From: Acidobacteriota bacterium | GTDB lineage: Bacteria > Acidobacteriota > Terriglobia > Terriglobales > SCQP01 | NCBI GenBank assembly: GCA_027459505.1 | Contig: DAIDIE010000041.1 | Coordinates: 230,495 to 294,494 of the forward strand | DNA length: 64,000 nucleotides | Reading direction: 5' to 3' | Part shown: positions 43,303 to 54,451 of the stretch, piece by piece | Position numbering within the stretch: position 1 is the first letter of the stretch | How the letters are laid out: each line of letters starts with the position of its first letter | The notes under the pieces: model-generated | The model's input: only the letters and a program-made list of their open reading frames with translations | Database searches by the model: none | What the model was told of the DNA's origin: nothing | Translations under genes and position numbers: made by a program

Positions 43303-45953
43303 GCGTGTTCGTGCCCCCGGCGTATCCTCTTGAAGATCGCATCCGCTCCCAGAACGGCCGGAAAGGCCAGCAACGCGCTGAGCATTCCTGCCCAATTCGG
43401 CGGCGCCTGCCCCAGCAGCTTGGCCAACGGATGCCATTCTAGAAAAAGCAGCAGCATTACACCTTCAATGCTAATTGCCCACAGCAACAACGGGTTGCCG
43501 CCCCAGCCGACCGCTCCCGCCCAGCGAGTCGTGCTCCGGCAGGCAAACGCGTTCGCCATTTGTCCAATTACCACTGCGGTGAACGCCGCACCCGACGCTT
43601 CCAGAAAGGCTGCGCCCGTAGGAAACGCCTGCCCTGGCCGCCACCCGAGAACCCAGAACGAAACCAGAAACGCCATCATTTCGATCAGCGACTCAACCGG
43701 ACCGAGAAGCGCGAACGCGCGCACCATGACCAAACGGTCCAACAGGTGCTCGGAGCGTGCGCGTGGACGGAGAGTGTCTGGGGCTGCCGGTTCCGCCCCC
43801 AATGCCAGCGCCGGCAAAATATCGGTTCCAATATCCAGTGAAAGGACTTGGAGCACTCCGAGGGCCAGCGGAAACTGCCCGCCCGTGAGCGCCCAAAGCA
43901 GAAATGGAGTCAGTTCCGCTACGTTGTCGGTGAGATGGTAGGTGAGAAACCGCTTGGTATTCGCAAACGTCGCACGCCCTTGCCGGATCGCAGCCACGAT
44001 GGTGGCGAAATTGTCGTCGAGCAGTACCAAATCAGCCGCCTCACGCGCTACGTCGGTTCCTGATCGTCCCATCGCCACCCCAATCGACGCTTGGCGTAAT
44101 GCCGGCCCGTCGTTAACCCCATCGCCTGTCATTGCGACCACATGGCCACGCCTCTGCAGCGCCTGGGCGATACGCAGCTTGTCCTCCGGCGAGACGCGGC
44201 TCAGGACAATCCCGTCCTGGTCAACCAGCTCACCCAGCCGGCGCAGGTCTGACGGTAGTTCACGCCCTTCCAACACGGGCCTTTGAGAGAGCTGCCCCGT
44301 CTCGCTTTGTAACCCGACTTGACGTGCAATGGCGCGCGCCGTTGCGGGATGATCGCCAGTGATCATGGCGACCTTCATGCCGGCCCCACGGCAACTGGCA
44401 ATTGCGGCTGCCGCTTCGGGCCGTGGTGGATCCTCGATTCCCAGCAGGCCCAATAGTCGCAAGTTCCTCTCGACCTCATCAGCGGGCAGGTTCGCATCCT
44501 CAGACTGCGCCTCCCGCACTGCAATGGCCAGCACACGCAAACCCAGCGCAGCCATGGACTGCAGTGCTAATTCAGAGATCCCCGCCGCCTCACAACGCGG
44601 CACCACTGCATCCGGGGCGCCCTTCACATGTAACTTGCCTCCCGCCAAAACTGACATGCGGCGCCTTCGCGGATCAAAGGGGAAAATGTGCTCAAAGCTT
44701 TCCGATGCCGGTGGCCGCGGCCCCTCCACAAATCCCGCTCGCGCTTCCCCCGCTCGACGGACGCGTTCCGCAAAAACCTTCACCGCCGCTTCCAGCGGAT
44801 TCCCCTCCGCTCGCCATTGCCCTTCCTGAAAACTCGTGCGCCCCGTGGAAGCAGTAGCTGCGCTGTAGGCCAGTTGCTGGAGTGCCTTCCACAGTGCTGA
44901 GTCGTCCCGGTCCTTCAAAACAGTAGAACTGCTGACGCAACTGACTTCCGCGCTGGGCTCATATCCGGTGCCCTCAATCCGGCACTCGCCCTCCGGAGTC
45001 CACGCTGTCACCACCGCCATTTGGTTCATGGTGAGCGTGCCAGTCTTGTCGGTACAGATAAAGCTGGTTGACCCAAGTGTTTCTACCGACTCCAGGCGCC
45101 GCACCAGCGCCTGTTGTTCCGCCATCCGTTGCGCTCCCCAGGCCAACGATAGTGTCACTGTCGGCAGCAGCCCTTCCGGAACGAGTGCCACAATCACCCC
45201 CAACGCGAACAGAAAAGCCTCGCTCAACGGAATACCCAGCAGGACCGCGACTGGTAAAAAGGCCAGTCCGGTGGCGAGCGCTGCCAGGGCTATGATCCGC
45301 ACCACCCGCTGCAGCTCTCTCGCCAGCGGCGTTACCGGGCGTGAGCCAGCCTCGGTGAGCTGGGCAATGCCTGCCAGTCGTGTCTCTGCCCCTGTATGAA
45401 TGACCTCGCCTCGGCCGGCGCCCTCCACAACAAACGTTCCCGCATAGGCCATCTCGCCCTCGGAAACGGTAATGGGCAGGCTCTCGCCAGTAAACGTGGA
45501 GGTGTCAACGGATAAGGCGTAGGCCTCAAACACGACCATATCGGCGCAGATGCGGTCACCGGCATGCAGTAGGACAACATCGCCAGGTACCAGTTCGGAC
45601 GCATCAATATCCGTTACCAGTCCATCCCTGAGGACCGTCGTGCGTTGCGGCATAAGCTGCCGCAGACGTTCGCTGGCCCGTTCCGCCCGGTATTCCTGGA
45701 CAAGGGCAAAAACACCGTTCAGCACAATCACTGCAAAAATCGCCAGGCCAAGCTGGGGCATGCCCGCCACAATGGCCAGTACGCCTGCCACCCAAAGCAT
45801 GAGGGCAAAGAAATGCCCCAACTGCGCCACCAGCTGCCGCCACAGCGGTTCTGGCCGCAAACTCGGGAGTTGGTTGAGCCCGCGGCGTTGCAGTAGCTCT
45901 CGGGCCTGGGCGCTGCTCAGCCCCTTCCATCGCATCGGCGCCGCCTCACTCAC
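43299..45953 (-). CDS. P-type (P2) cation-transporting ATPase with Na,K-ATPase-like ion-site motifs
   Basis: An 884-residue pump. The phosphorylated Asp302 is in CTDKTGTLTMNQ, the actuator motif is TFTGESLPI, and the hinge is MTGDGVNDGPALR. TM4 reads VPEGLLPTVTLSLAWG, TM5 NVAELTPFLLWAL, and TM6 LSLDIGTDILPALALGAEPA. These match Na,K-ATPase-type helices (PEGLL, PEITPFL, DLGTDMVPA) better than SERCA (PEGLP). The N-terminal cation ATPase domain is present (LSSAQARELLQRRGLNQLPS). A beta subunit is not expected in bacteria. Transport of Na+, K+ or Ca2+ cannot be fixed from sequence. Bacterial start at ATG 45953. Confidence 0.9.
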   Translation of the reverse strand: MSEAAPMRWKGLSSAQARELLQRRGLNQLPSLRPEPLWRQLVAQLGHFFALMLWVAGVLAIVAGMPQLGLAIFAVIVLNGVFALVQEYRAERASERLRQLMPQRTTVLRDGLVTDIDASELVPGDVVLLHAGDRICADMVVFEAYALSVDTSTFTGESLPITVSEGEMAYAGTFVVEGAGRGEVIHTGAETRLAGIAQLTEAGSRPVTPLARELQRVVRIIALAALATGLAFLPVAVLLGIPLSEAFLFALGVIVALVPEGLLPTVTLSLAWGAQRMAEQQALVRRLESVETLGSTSFICTDKTGTLTMNQMAVVTAWTPEGECRIEGTGYEPSAEVSCVSSSTVLKDRDDSALWKALQQLAYSAATASTGRTSFQEGQWRAEGNPLEAAVKVFAERVRRAGEARAGFVEGPRPPASESFEHIFPFDPRRRRMSVLAGGKLHVKGAPDAVVPRCEAAGISELALQSMAALGLRVLAIAVREAQSEDANLPADEVERNLRLLGLLGIEDPPRPEAAAAIASCRGAGMKVAMITGDHPATARAIARQVGLQSETGQLSQRPVLEGRELPSDLRRLGELVDQDGIVLSRVSPEDKLRIAQALQRRGHVVAMTGDGVNDGPALRQASIGVAMGRSGTDVAREAADLVLLDDNFATIVAAIRQGRATFANTKRFLTYHLTDNVAELTPFLLWALTGGQFPLALGVLQVLSLDIGTDILPALALGAEPAAPDTLRPRARSEHLLDRLVMVRAFALLGPVESLIEMMAFLVSFWVLGWRPGQAFPTGAAFLEASGAAFTAVVIGQMANAFACRSTTRWAGAVGWGGNPLLLWAISIEGVMLLLFLEWHPLAKLLGQAPPNWAGMLSALLAFPAVLGADAIFKRIRRGHEHA

Positions 45954-46293
45954 CGGTTTTCCCCCTCATCTGTGTTGCTGACCGGCTGTGCTCAAACCGC
46001 ACAGTAGGATGCTCTGAATGAGCCCGCGAAGCGCACGCCCCCTGCTTATGACTGGAGAAGCCGCCGTGATCCGCCGAAAGGAGGAATGGGAGCGCGCCGC
46101 TCAGTGATTCGCTATATAGCGCAGCGCAGCACAGCACTTATTTCCGAGCGCAGTCGAGGCTTGCTTGTACGATTAAAAACAATTAAATGACATTGAAGCT
46201 TTCCGCCAGTTGATAATGCTCAAAATGTGAGCGTTTGGGTCAAAGTTGGAATGCCCTGAAAGAAACGGTTTCGGTACAGTAACAGAACCTTAA
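45954..46293. other. AT-richer intergenic region between divergent ATPase and kinase genes
   Basis: About 340 bp, noticeably richer in A/T from 46160 on (gattaaaaacaattaaatga). It should contain the promoter of the two histidine kinase genes. A possible element is ttgctt (46162) with ttaaat about 16 bp later, but the match to sigma-70 boxes is loose. No gene is seen. Confidence 0.4.
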
Positions 46294-48087
46294 ATGAGAC
46301 GCAGGCATTTACTCCCCGTGTGGTTATGGGCGCTCTTCGCGCTCAGCCTGCTATTTGTGGCGGGGTTAATCGGTTCGGCGGTGAAGGACGCCTGGCAAAT
46401 CCGCAACGCTGGTCAGCGGGTTGCTGATCTGAACCGCTTTCAGGTACTCGATCTCCAGACCAGCCGCCGTTTTGGTTGGGCGGACGCGGTAGCCGACCAT
46501 TACTCACAAAAGGGAAGCGGCTCGATTATTGCCGGCACGAGCTTGAGCGACTTCCGCCACGCTCGGGCCGATGCCCGCCGGAACCTGGCCGTCATGCGGA
46601 AGCTGGCAGGCAATAACGCCGCCGAAGTGGCGCTGATCCGCCAGATGATCCCTGATGGCGAGCAGGGCTTCAGCGAATTGCGCCATGTGATTGCCTTGAC
46701 TCAGTCTGGGAACCTCGCCGCATCCCGGGCGGCCTATGAAGCCGCCGCCGAAGATGAACACGTCTTTTATGGGGATATCAACAACGCCACCAATATGGCG
46801 CTGCACGATCAGAAGGTCTTAGCCGAACGCGTGGTCGAGATCGGTCACCGCGCCAAACGGCGCGCGCTGGAGGGTGGCGCGCTGTTCCTCCTTTTGTTGG
46901 CCGGCTACACCGTCCTTCTGGTCTGGGACGCGCGCACACGCGAGCAGACCGTGCGCGCCCTGGCAATCTCCGAAGACCGCTACCGCGGCCTGTTTGAAAA
47001 CGCCAGTGATCCGGTGTTCCTGCTCGAAGCCGATGGGCGGATTGCAGCCGCCAACCGTGCATGGCAGGCGTTGCTGGGCTATGATCCCTCCGCCCGCCCA
47101 GTCTCCATTTATCAGTTGATCGCTCCTGAAGCGCGCCAAGCGGTCGATCGCCTCATCTCCGGCAACGAGTTGCGCTCCTGCGAACTGGAAATGCTGACCA
47201 GCGCTGGTGGACGCGTCTTGCTGGAGGTGAATGCCGCCCCTCGGCGCAAAGGCAGCGCTTATTCCGAAGCCATTGCTCGCAATATTACCGAGCGCCGCCT
47301 GCTGGAAGCGCAACTCAGCCAGGCTCAGACGATGCAGGCGCTGAGCCGCTTGTCGGCAGGAATTGCCCACGATTTCAACAATCTCTTGACGGTAATCCTG
47401 GCGCGCTGCGACCAGATTGGCTGGAACGATTCCACCGGGCGCTCGACGTCCGCCTTGGACGCCATCCGCGGCTCGGCGGAACGCATGGCGGGCATTGTTG
47501 GACAGTTGCTGGCTATGGGGCAGGCCCGCTTGGAAGATCCGGCAGGCGCGTTGGACCTCAACGAGCAGTTGCGGGAAAACCTCACCATGCTGCGCCGCGT
47601 GACCGGCGACGGCATTGAAATCGAGCTGCACCTGCAGCCCGATCCCGCCATCATTAACGCCAACTCTGCGCGCATCGCGCAGATGCTGGTGCATCTTGCC
47701 TCCAACGCCAGCGACTGTATGCCCGACGGAGGCGAGCTGGTTTTTTGCACCGATCAGATTCGCGACGCTTCGCCGGCGGGCGGCGATCAGACCTGGGTCC
47801 GCCTCACCGTACAGGACAGCGGCCACGGCTGGGACGAACAGACCCAGGCGCATCTGTTCGAGCCCTTCTCCACCGGCATCCGCGTGGGTCGCACTGGTGG
47901 CATGGCGCTGGCGGCCGTCTATGGAATTGTGCGGCAGTTCAACGGCACTATCCGCGTCGACAGCAAGCCCGGCGCTGGCGCCACATTCGAAATTTGTTTC
48001 CCGCGTCCTCTGCCCCGTGAACAGGCCTTTCCAGTGCTGGCTTCTCCACTACAGATCGGCGAAGCTCCTCGCGCCAATCAGGCGTGA
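46294..48087 (+). CDS. Membrane histidine kinase with PAS domain, NtrB-like kinase core (first of a tandem pair)
   Basis: A 597-residue sensor kinase. TM1 is residues 8-30 and TM2 about 190-212, with a helical periplasmic sensor of about 160 residues between them (FGWADAVADHYSQKGSGSII is shared with the next gene). A PAS domain follows (YRGLFENASDPVFLLEADG), then the dimerisation domain with His359 in GIAHDFNNLLT. The ATPase domain has NASDCMPDGGEL (N box) and DSGHGWDEQTQAHLFEPF (G1/F boxes), with GGMALAAVYGIVRQFNG in place of the usual GLGL. No response regulator is adjacent. Confidence 0.88.
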   Translation: MRRRHLLPVWLWALFALSLLFVAGLIGSAVKDAWQIRNAGQRVADLNRFQVLDLQTSRRFGWADAVADHYSQKGSGSIIAGTSLSDFRHARADARRNLAVMRKLAGNNAAEVALIRQMIPDGEQGFSELRHVIALTQSGNLAASRAAYEAAAEDEHVFYGDINNATNMALHDQKVLAERVVEIGHRAKRRALEGGALFLLLLAGYTVLLVWDARTREQTVRALAISEDRYRGLFENASDPVFLLEADGRIAAANRAWQALLGYDPSARPVSIYQLIAPEARQAVDRLISGNELRSCELEMLTSAGGRVLLEVNAAPRRKGSAYSEAIARNITERRLLEAQLSQAQTMQALSRLSAGIAHDFNNLLTVILARCDQIGWNDSTGRSTSALDAIRGSAERMAGIVGQLLAMGQARLEDPAGALDLNEQLRENLTMLRRVTGDGIEIELHLQPDPAIINANSARIAQMLVHLASNASDCMPDGGELVFCTDQIRDASPAGGDQTWVRLTVQDSGHGWDEQTQAHLFEPFSTGIRVGRTGGMALAAVYGIVRQFNGTIRVDSKPGAGATFEICFPRPLPREQAFPVLASPLQIGEAPRANQA

Positions 48088-48183
48088 AGTACGGCTCAAC
48101 TCTCCGCTTATCCCGCCGATAAACATCTAAAGGAACGGCAAAAAGCTGGTTCGCGGGGAGGAACGGCTCTGCGCCAAATTGGA

Positions 48184-49893
48184 ATGCGTAAGCAGCGATC
48201 CAGAACGAATTTTCCCGCGTGGCTGTGGGCATTGTTCGCGGTGAGCTTTGCGTTCGCGCTCGGTCTGGGGGCATCGGCCATTAATGCCGGCTGGCAGCTA
48301 CGCGCCGCCGGTCACCGCATGGCTCAGCTCAATCGCCTGGAAATACTCGACGGCAAGATCCGCTCTGCCTTCGGATGGGCCGACACCGTCGCTGATCATT
48401 TCACCGCAACCGGGCAGGGAAGTATTCAAGAGGGTAACAGTCTCCAGGATATGGCGCACGCTAGCGATTTGGCGCGCCGGCATTGGCAGGAATTGCTGGC
48501 CTTTGCCGGTGAACACACCGCCGAGCATAATGTCGCCATCCGCTTGGGGAGCGAAATGAGTGAGGCTTTGGATCGTTTCCAGGTGGCCACACAGTTGCGC
48601 CTGCAGGGGCACAAAGCGGCCTCCATTGCCGCCTATCGCGCCACCGATCTTCTCATTCGCAACGTCTACACCGGACTCGACGATCTTGGCGACCTGAGCG
48701 GTCAGGAGCAGCTAAAGCTGAGCCGCGAGGTCAGCGCACGGGGGCGATCAGTGATCCGCACGGCCTTTGCCGCTAGCTCAGCTACCGTTCTACTGCTGGC
48801 CGTCTTTGCCGCACTGCTCTGGATCGACGCTCACCGCCGCCTCGAAGCCGAGACGCGTTACCGCAGTCTGTTCGAGAACGCCAGCGATCCCATGCTCCTG
48901 CTCGATGCCCAGGGTGTCATGCTGGATTCCAATCCTGCCTGGCGGGCTTTGACCGGCGCCGGCCAGTCGAACCAGTCAGGTTCTTTACGGGAGCTGTGCA
49001 GTCCGGAGAGTTCCGCCGCCCTCGCCGCAATACTGGAGAAGGACTCGGTCAGTTCCGCCGAACTGCAGCTTCGCAATCAGAGCGGTGAGGAACTGGTGCT
49101 TGAGGTCAGTACAACCCGCATTCAGCGCAAACGTCTGGGCGTTCGCATTGAGCTGATTGCCCGCGACATCACTCACCGCTCCAAAATGGATCGCCTCAAG
49201 GCGGAATTCATTTCTCTGGTGAGCCATGAGTTGCGCACGCCTCTGACTTCGATTCGCGGCGCCCTCGGGTTGCTCGCTTCCGGCCGCCTCGGTACTCTTC
49301 CCGAGAAGGGCCAGAACATGCTGGTGATTGCCTCGGAAAACACCGACCGTCTGGTGCGCCTGGTCAATGACATTCTTGATCTGGAAAAGCTGGACTCGGG
49401 CGTTATTCAAATGCAGGCGGTTCCCACCAGCGCAGCGGCACTGGTAAAAACCGCCGTAAACGCCATGTCAGGTCTTGCGCTCAAGGCCAGGGTTGAACTG
49501 CGCGCAGACGCCGGCGAGATGACCCTCCAAGCCGATCCGGACCGGATGGTTCAGGTATTTACCAACCTCATCAGCAACGCCATCAAATTCTCTCCCGCCG
49601 GCGGTGTGGTCACGCTAGCGGCGCGGCAGGTGGAGGACGTGGCTGAGTTTTCCGTTGTCGATCAGGGGCGCGGAATTCCCGCCGATATGCTGGAGGCGGT
49701 ATTCGAGCGCTTCCGCCAGGTCGAAGAGGGCGACGCCCGCAAAAAGGGTGGGACCGGTCTGGGTCTCCCCATCTGCCGCAAGATTGTCGAACAACACGGC
49801 GGCCTCATCTGGGCAGAAAGCGGCCAGGGGAAAGGCAGCAAGTTCATCGTCCAGCTTCCTCTGCAAGCCGTCCAAGCCGCCGCCTCGTCGTAA
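48184..49893 (+). CDS. Membrane histidine kinase with PAS domain, HisKA/PhoR-like core (second of a tandem pair)
   Basis: A 569-residue paralogue of the preceding kinase in its sensor half (AWLWALFAVSFAFALGLGAS; FGWADTVADHFTATGQGSIQ) and PAS start (YRSLFENASDPMLLLDAQG). The kinase half is of a different class: His348 is in SLVSHELRTPLTSIRG, and the ATPase domain has NLISNAIKFSPAGG, DQGRGIPADMLEAVFERFRQ and GGTGLGLPICRKIVEQHGG. ATG 48184 lies 96 bp after the first kinase. It may sense the same signal and address a different regulator. Confidence 0.9.
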   Translation: MRKQRSRTNFPAWLWALFAVSFAFALGLGASAINAGWQLRAAGHRMAQLNRLEILDGKIRSAFGWADTVADHFTATGQGSIQEGNSLQDMAHASDLARRHWQELLAFAGEHTAEHNVAIRLGSEMSEALDRFQVATQLRLQGHKAASIAAYRATDLLIRNVYTGLDDLGDLSGQEQLKLSREVSARGRSVIRTAFAASSATVLLLAVFAALLWIDAHRRLEAETRYRSLFENASDPMLLLDAQGVMLDSNPAWRALTGAGQSNQSGSLRELCSPESSAALAAILEKDSVSSAELQLRNQSGEELVLEVSTTRIQRKRLGVRIELIARDITHRSKMDRLKAEFISLVSHELRTPLTSIRGALGLLASGRLGTLPEKGQNMLVIASENTDRLVRLVNDILDLEKLDSGVIQMQAVPTSAAALVKTAVNAMSGLALKARVELRADAGEMTLQADPDRMVQVFTNLISNAIKFSPAGGVVTLAARQVEDVAEFSVVDQGRGIPADMLEAVFERFRQVEEGDARKKGGTGLGLPICRKIVEQHGGLIWAESGQGKGSKFIVQLPLQAVQAAASS

Positions 49894-50300
49894 AGCCGCG
49901 GCTGGACCTCTGTTGACCAGGGAAGACAGTTCGCGCCGCCCCCGTTTGGCCTCGCCCGCGGGCAGTGTGACGCGTCATCCAGACTCTCTCCACCGGTTTC
50001 ATTGGCACCGCATGGGCTATTCTGCTGTGACCGATCCCACTCCGGCAGCGCCATCCTGCGCCGGGACCAAGCCGTCCCGCCGCGTTCAGCGCCCGCCCCG
50101 CCTTGCTCCCTCAACAATCCTGCGCGGAAGAATTGTTGCCTGTTATTCTTATAGATTGAGCGCGGGGCTGCGTGCGCGGCCGGCGCTCCCGGGTTTCGAA
50201 TCGCACTTCCACTCTGCCCAGCAGCCTTGGCTAGTTTCCCGCAAAGGCGCCCCAGGGCCGGGGTGCGCAGAACTGAACCATACGAGGGAGAAGGCATTCC
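49894..50300. other. Intergenic region before ppdK
   Basis: About 400 bp with only low-quality frames and a small AT-rich patch (50140-50160, ttgttgcctgttattcttat) that may belong to the ppdK promoter. A Shine-Dalgarno sequence (gagggagaagg) precedes the gene. Confidence 0.4.
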
Positions 50301-53048
<2,748 letters not shown>

Positions 53049-53113
53049 GACTCCGGCCGGCTTCTCACGCGAGACGCTTGAAGTTCGAGCTCTCGCGTCA
53101 TGGAGTGTGACAA

Positions 53114-53149
53114 GCAAAGGCCCGCTGCCGCCAGGCAGCGGGCCTTTGC
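53114..53149 (+). terminator. Strong hairpin after ppdK
   Basis: A perfect 16-bp stem (gcaaaggcccgctgcc 53114-53129 / ggcagcgggcctttgc 53134-53149) with a 4-nt loop, 66 bp after the ppdK stop. The 3' side has only short T runs, but the stem itself ends in CTTTG. It is a likely terminator. Confidence 0.75.
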
Positions 53150-53235
53150 TGCTTGCCAGCCAATCGCTCGCTCAACCCGCCGGCATTCGTGCTCGGCCCC
53201 GCATCTATGGCCCCGCATCTATGGCCGGCGCGCAA

Positions 53236-53315
53236 GAGCGGCATGGCAGCACTGATTACACCTGCTTCGTTGTCCGGCCCCACCCGGCCATTCACCTCAA
53301 GCTGCGCGGCGCGGC
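53236..53315 (+). repeat. Outer block of the long inverted repeat, left arm
   Basis: About 80 bp (gagcggcatggcagcactga onward to gctgcgcggcgcggc). It recurs inverted at 55603-55673, with a few substitutions and a 9-bp length difference. Confidence 0.75.
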
Positions 53316-53341
53316 ATGGGGTGAATGGCCGGGTGGGGCCG
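53275..53341. repeat. Perfect 22-bp inverted repeat (hairpin)
   Basis: Arms 53275-53296 and 53320-53341 are exact reverse complements with a 23-nt loop. The second arm has no counterpart in the right-hand copy of the surrounding block, so it may be linked to the IS insertion that follows. Confidence 0.8.
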
Positions 53342-53583
53342 AGGGGTACGGACCGGGAGCATTCCTGACACTCTGAACCGGGAGGATTCCTGACACTGCA
53401 ACGAGGGCTGGAGGCGTTACAAAGTCTCTCATGCCTTGGAAAACGAGCAGTGTCATGGATGAGAAGATTCGTTTTGTCGTTGATTACGAACGAAGGATCT
53501 CGCGAGAGACCGGTTATGTGTGGCTCCGGCGCTATCAGCGGTTTGGACTGACCGGCCCTTTTGGAGTTGAACCGGGCGACTAG
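53342..53583 (+). mobile_element. Remnant of an IS481-type insertion sequence
   Basis: This segment is present in the left arm of the long inverted repeat and missing from the right arm. It begins with two direct copies of an attcctgacact motif (53361-53371 and 53384-53394) and holds the transposase fragment described separately. The right boundary merges with the MITE-like element at actag 53579-53583. Confidence 0.6.
53431..53583 (+). pseudogene. IS481-family transposase, N-terminal fragment
   Basis: 50 codons from ATG 53431 to TAG 53581. MPWKTSSVMDEKIRFVVDYE followed by ISRETGYVWLRRYQRFGLTG matches the start and helix-turn-helix of IS481 transposases (family form MPWKE...VMEERLRFV... ISRKTGYKWLERY). 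About 15 residues between the two parts seem to be missing, and the catalytic DDE domain is entirely absent. The stop codon lies in the adjoining repeat. It cannot be active. Confidence 0.7.
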
Positions 53584-53797
53584 CCCGAGTTCGTCACACA
53601 ACGGCGCTTCTGCAATTTAGCGGCAGGCGGCTTTTCCTGTGGAGAAAAGCCGCACTCGTCTCCGTCCCAGCGACTCGCCAGGTGACGAACTCGGGCGTCG
53701 CTAGCGGTGCGGGACCTGAACGGCCACCCCGAACCTTCGCTACGACTTCGGCCTGCGATCTCGAACTCGAAAACAGTTCGACTCGGCCCGGGCTCGT
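53579..53797 (+). repeat. Long inverted repeat, left arm (inner block, 219 bp)
   Basis: Inverted copy at 55344-55562. Aligned by eye, the two 219-bp arms differ at about 24 positions (roughly 89% identity) with no gaps. The arm contains the MITE-like element 53584-53695 and continues through gaaccttcgctacgacttcg to ggctcgt. The luxR-type gene lies between the arms. Confidence 0.9.
53584..53695 (+). mobile_element. MITE-like 112-bp element, copy 1
   Basis: Bounded by perfect 14-bp terminal inverted repeats cccgagttcgtcac (53584-53597) and gtgacgaactcggg (53682-53695). An internal perfect 10-bp hairpin (gcggcttttc 53627-53636 / gaaaagccgc 53644-53653) lies near the middle. It has no coding capacity. 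The size and structure suit a non-autonomous mobile element or a REP-like palindrome. Confidence 0.7.
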
Positions 53798-53864
53798 GAT
53801 GCGGCTTCCGTCCTCCAACGATCTTGGCTCACGCCTACGTTCGTGCCTCCGTTGCCAGGCTGAG

Positions 53865-53938
53865 TGGCGGGAGAGGCGCCGGGCATAGGCGGCTTCACGG
53901 TCTCACCGGAGCAGGTGCCAGCGACCTAACGATCCAAC
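53865..53938 (+). repeat. Diverged R1-related repeat, copy E
   Basis: Starts gtggcgggagaggcgccggg and continues through ggcttcacggtctcaccgga to cgatccaac. It is very similar to 54193-54266 and resembles the core of family R1 (tctcactggagaacgtgcca). Confidence 0.7.
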
Positions 53939-54192
53939 GATGGCATTCCCAAGTCCTTGAACCGTGAGGCGCGAGCTGCCGCGCCGAGCCCGCGGAACGG
54001 ATCGCCGGAGGGATAGCCAGGGGTGGGCCGCGAAAGCCCTTACGGGCCCCAGGCAAAGCACATTCGGTTCTGCCTGGGCTGGAAGGGCGGAAGGCGGAGT
54101 CCCTCGTGCCGAGCTCCGCGCGATGCCGCAGATGGGCTACGTGGGGCGGCTCATGCCGGGGCTCTCCGGAAAGCGCAGTTGGGCTTGGCTCG

Positions 54193-54266
54193 TGGCGGGA
54201 GAGGCGCCGGGCATTGGCGGCTTGACGTTCCCACCGGAGAAGGTGCCAGCGGCCCAACGATCCAAC
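54193..54266 (+). repeat. Diverged R1-related repeat, copy F
   Basis: Direct repeat of copy E about 330 bp away (gtggcgggagaggcgccggg, then gaaggtgccagcggcccaac). Both copies end in cgatccaac, where the main family has cggaaagc. Confidence 0.7.
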
Positions 54267-54451
54267 TTCCCAAGTACCCACTACAACCACGAGCACTCTA
54301 CCCTTACCCCAGGGACGAGCTGCCGCGCTATTCGCCGCAGTCACGTCCATCCCGATGGAGTAATACCGTTGGGCGGTGAAGGAGACCAGGCTGTGCCTTT
54401 ACGCCAGGCCACCAGGGCCGCGCCGCGCTTCTCCACGCCATAACCGCGAGC

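Noticed and set aside
46294..48087. First histidine kinase as a pseudogene
   Set aside because: The reading frame is intact and H, N, G1 and F boxes are present; only the GLGL box differs, so it is kept as a gene.
53964..54443. 159-codon plus-strand frame in the repeat island
   Set aside because: Built largely from R1-like repeats E/F and G/C-rich filler; related sequence appears as noncoding elsewhere.
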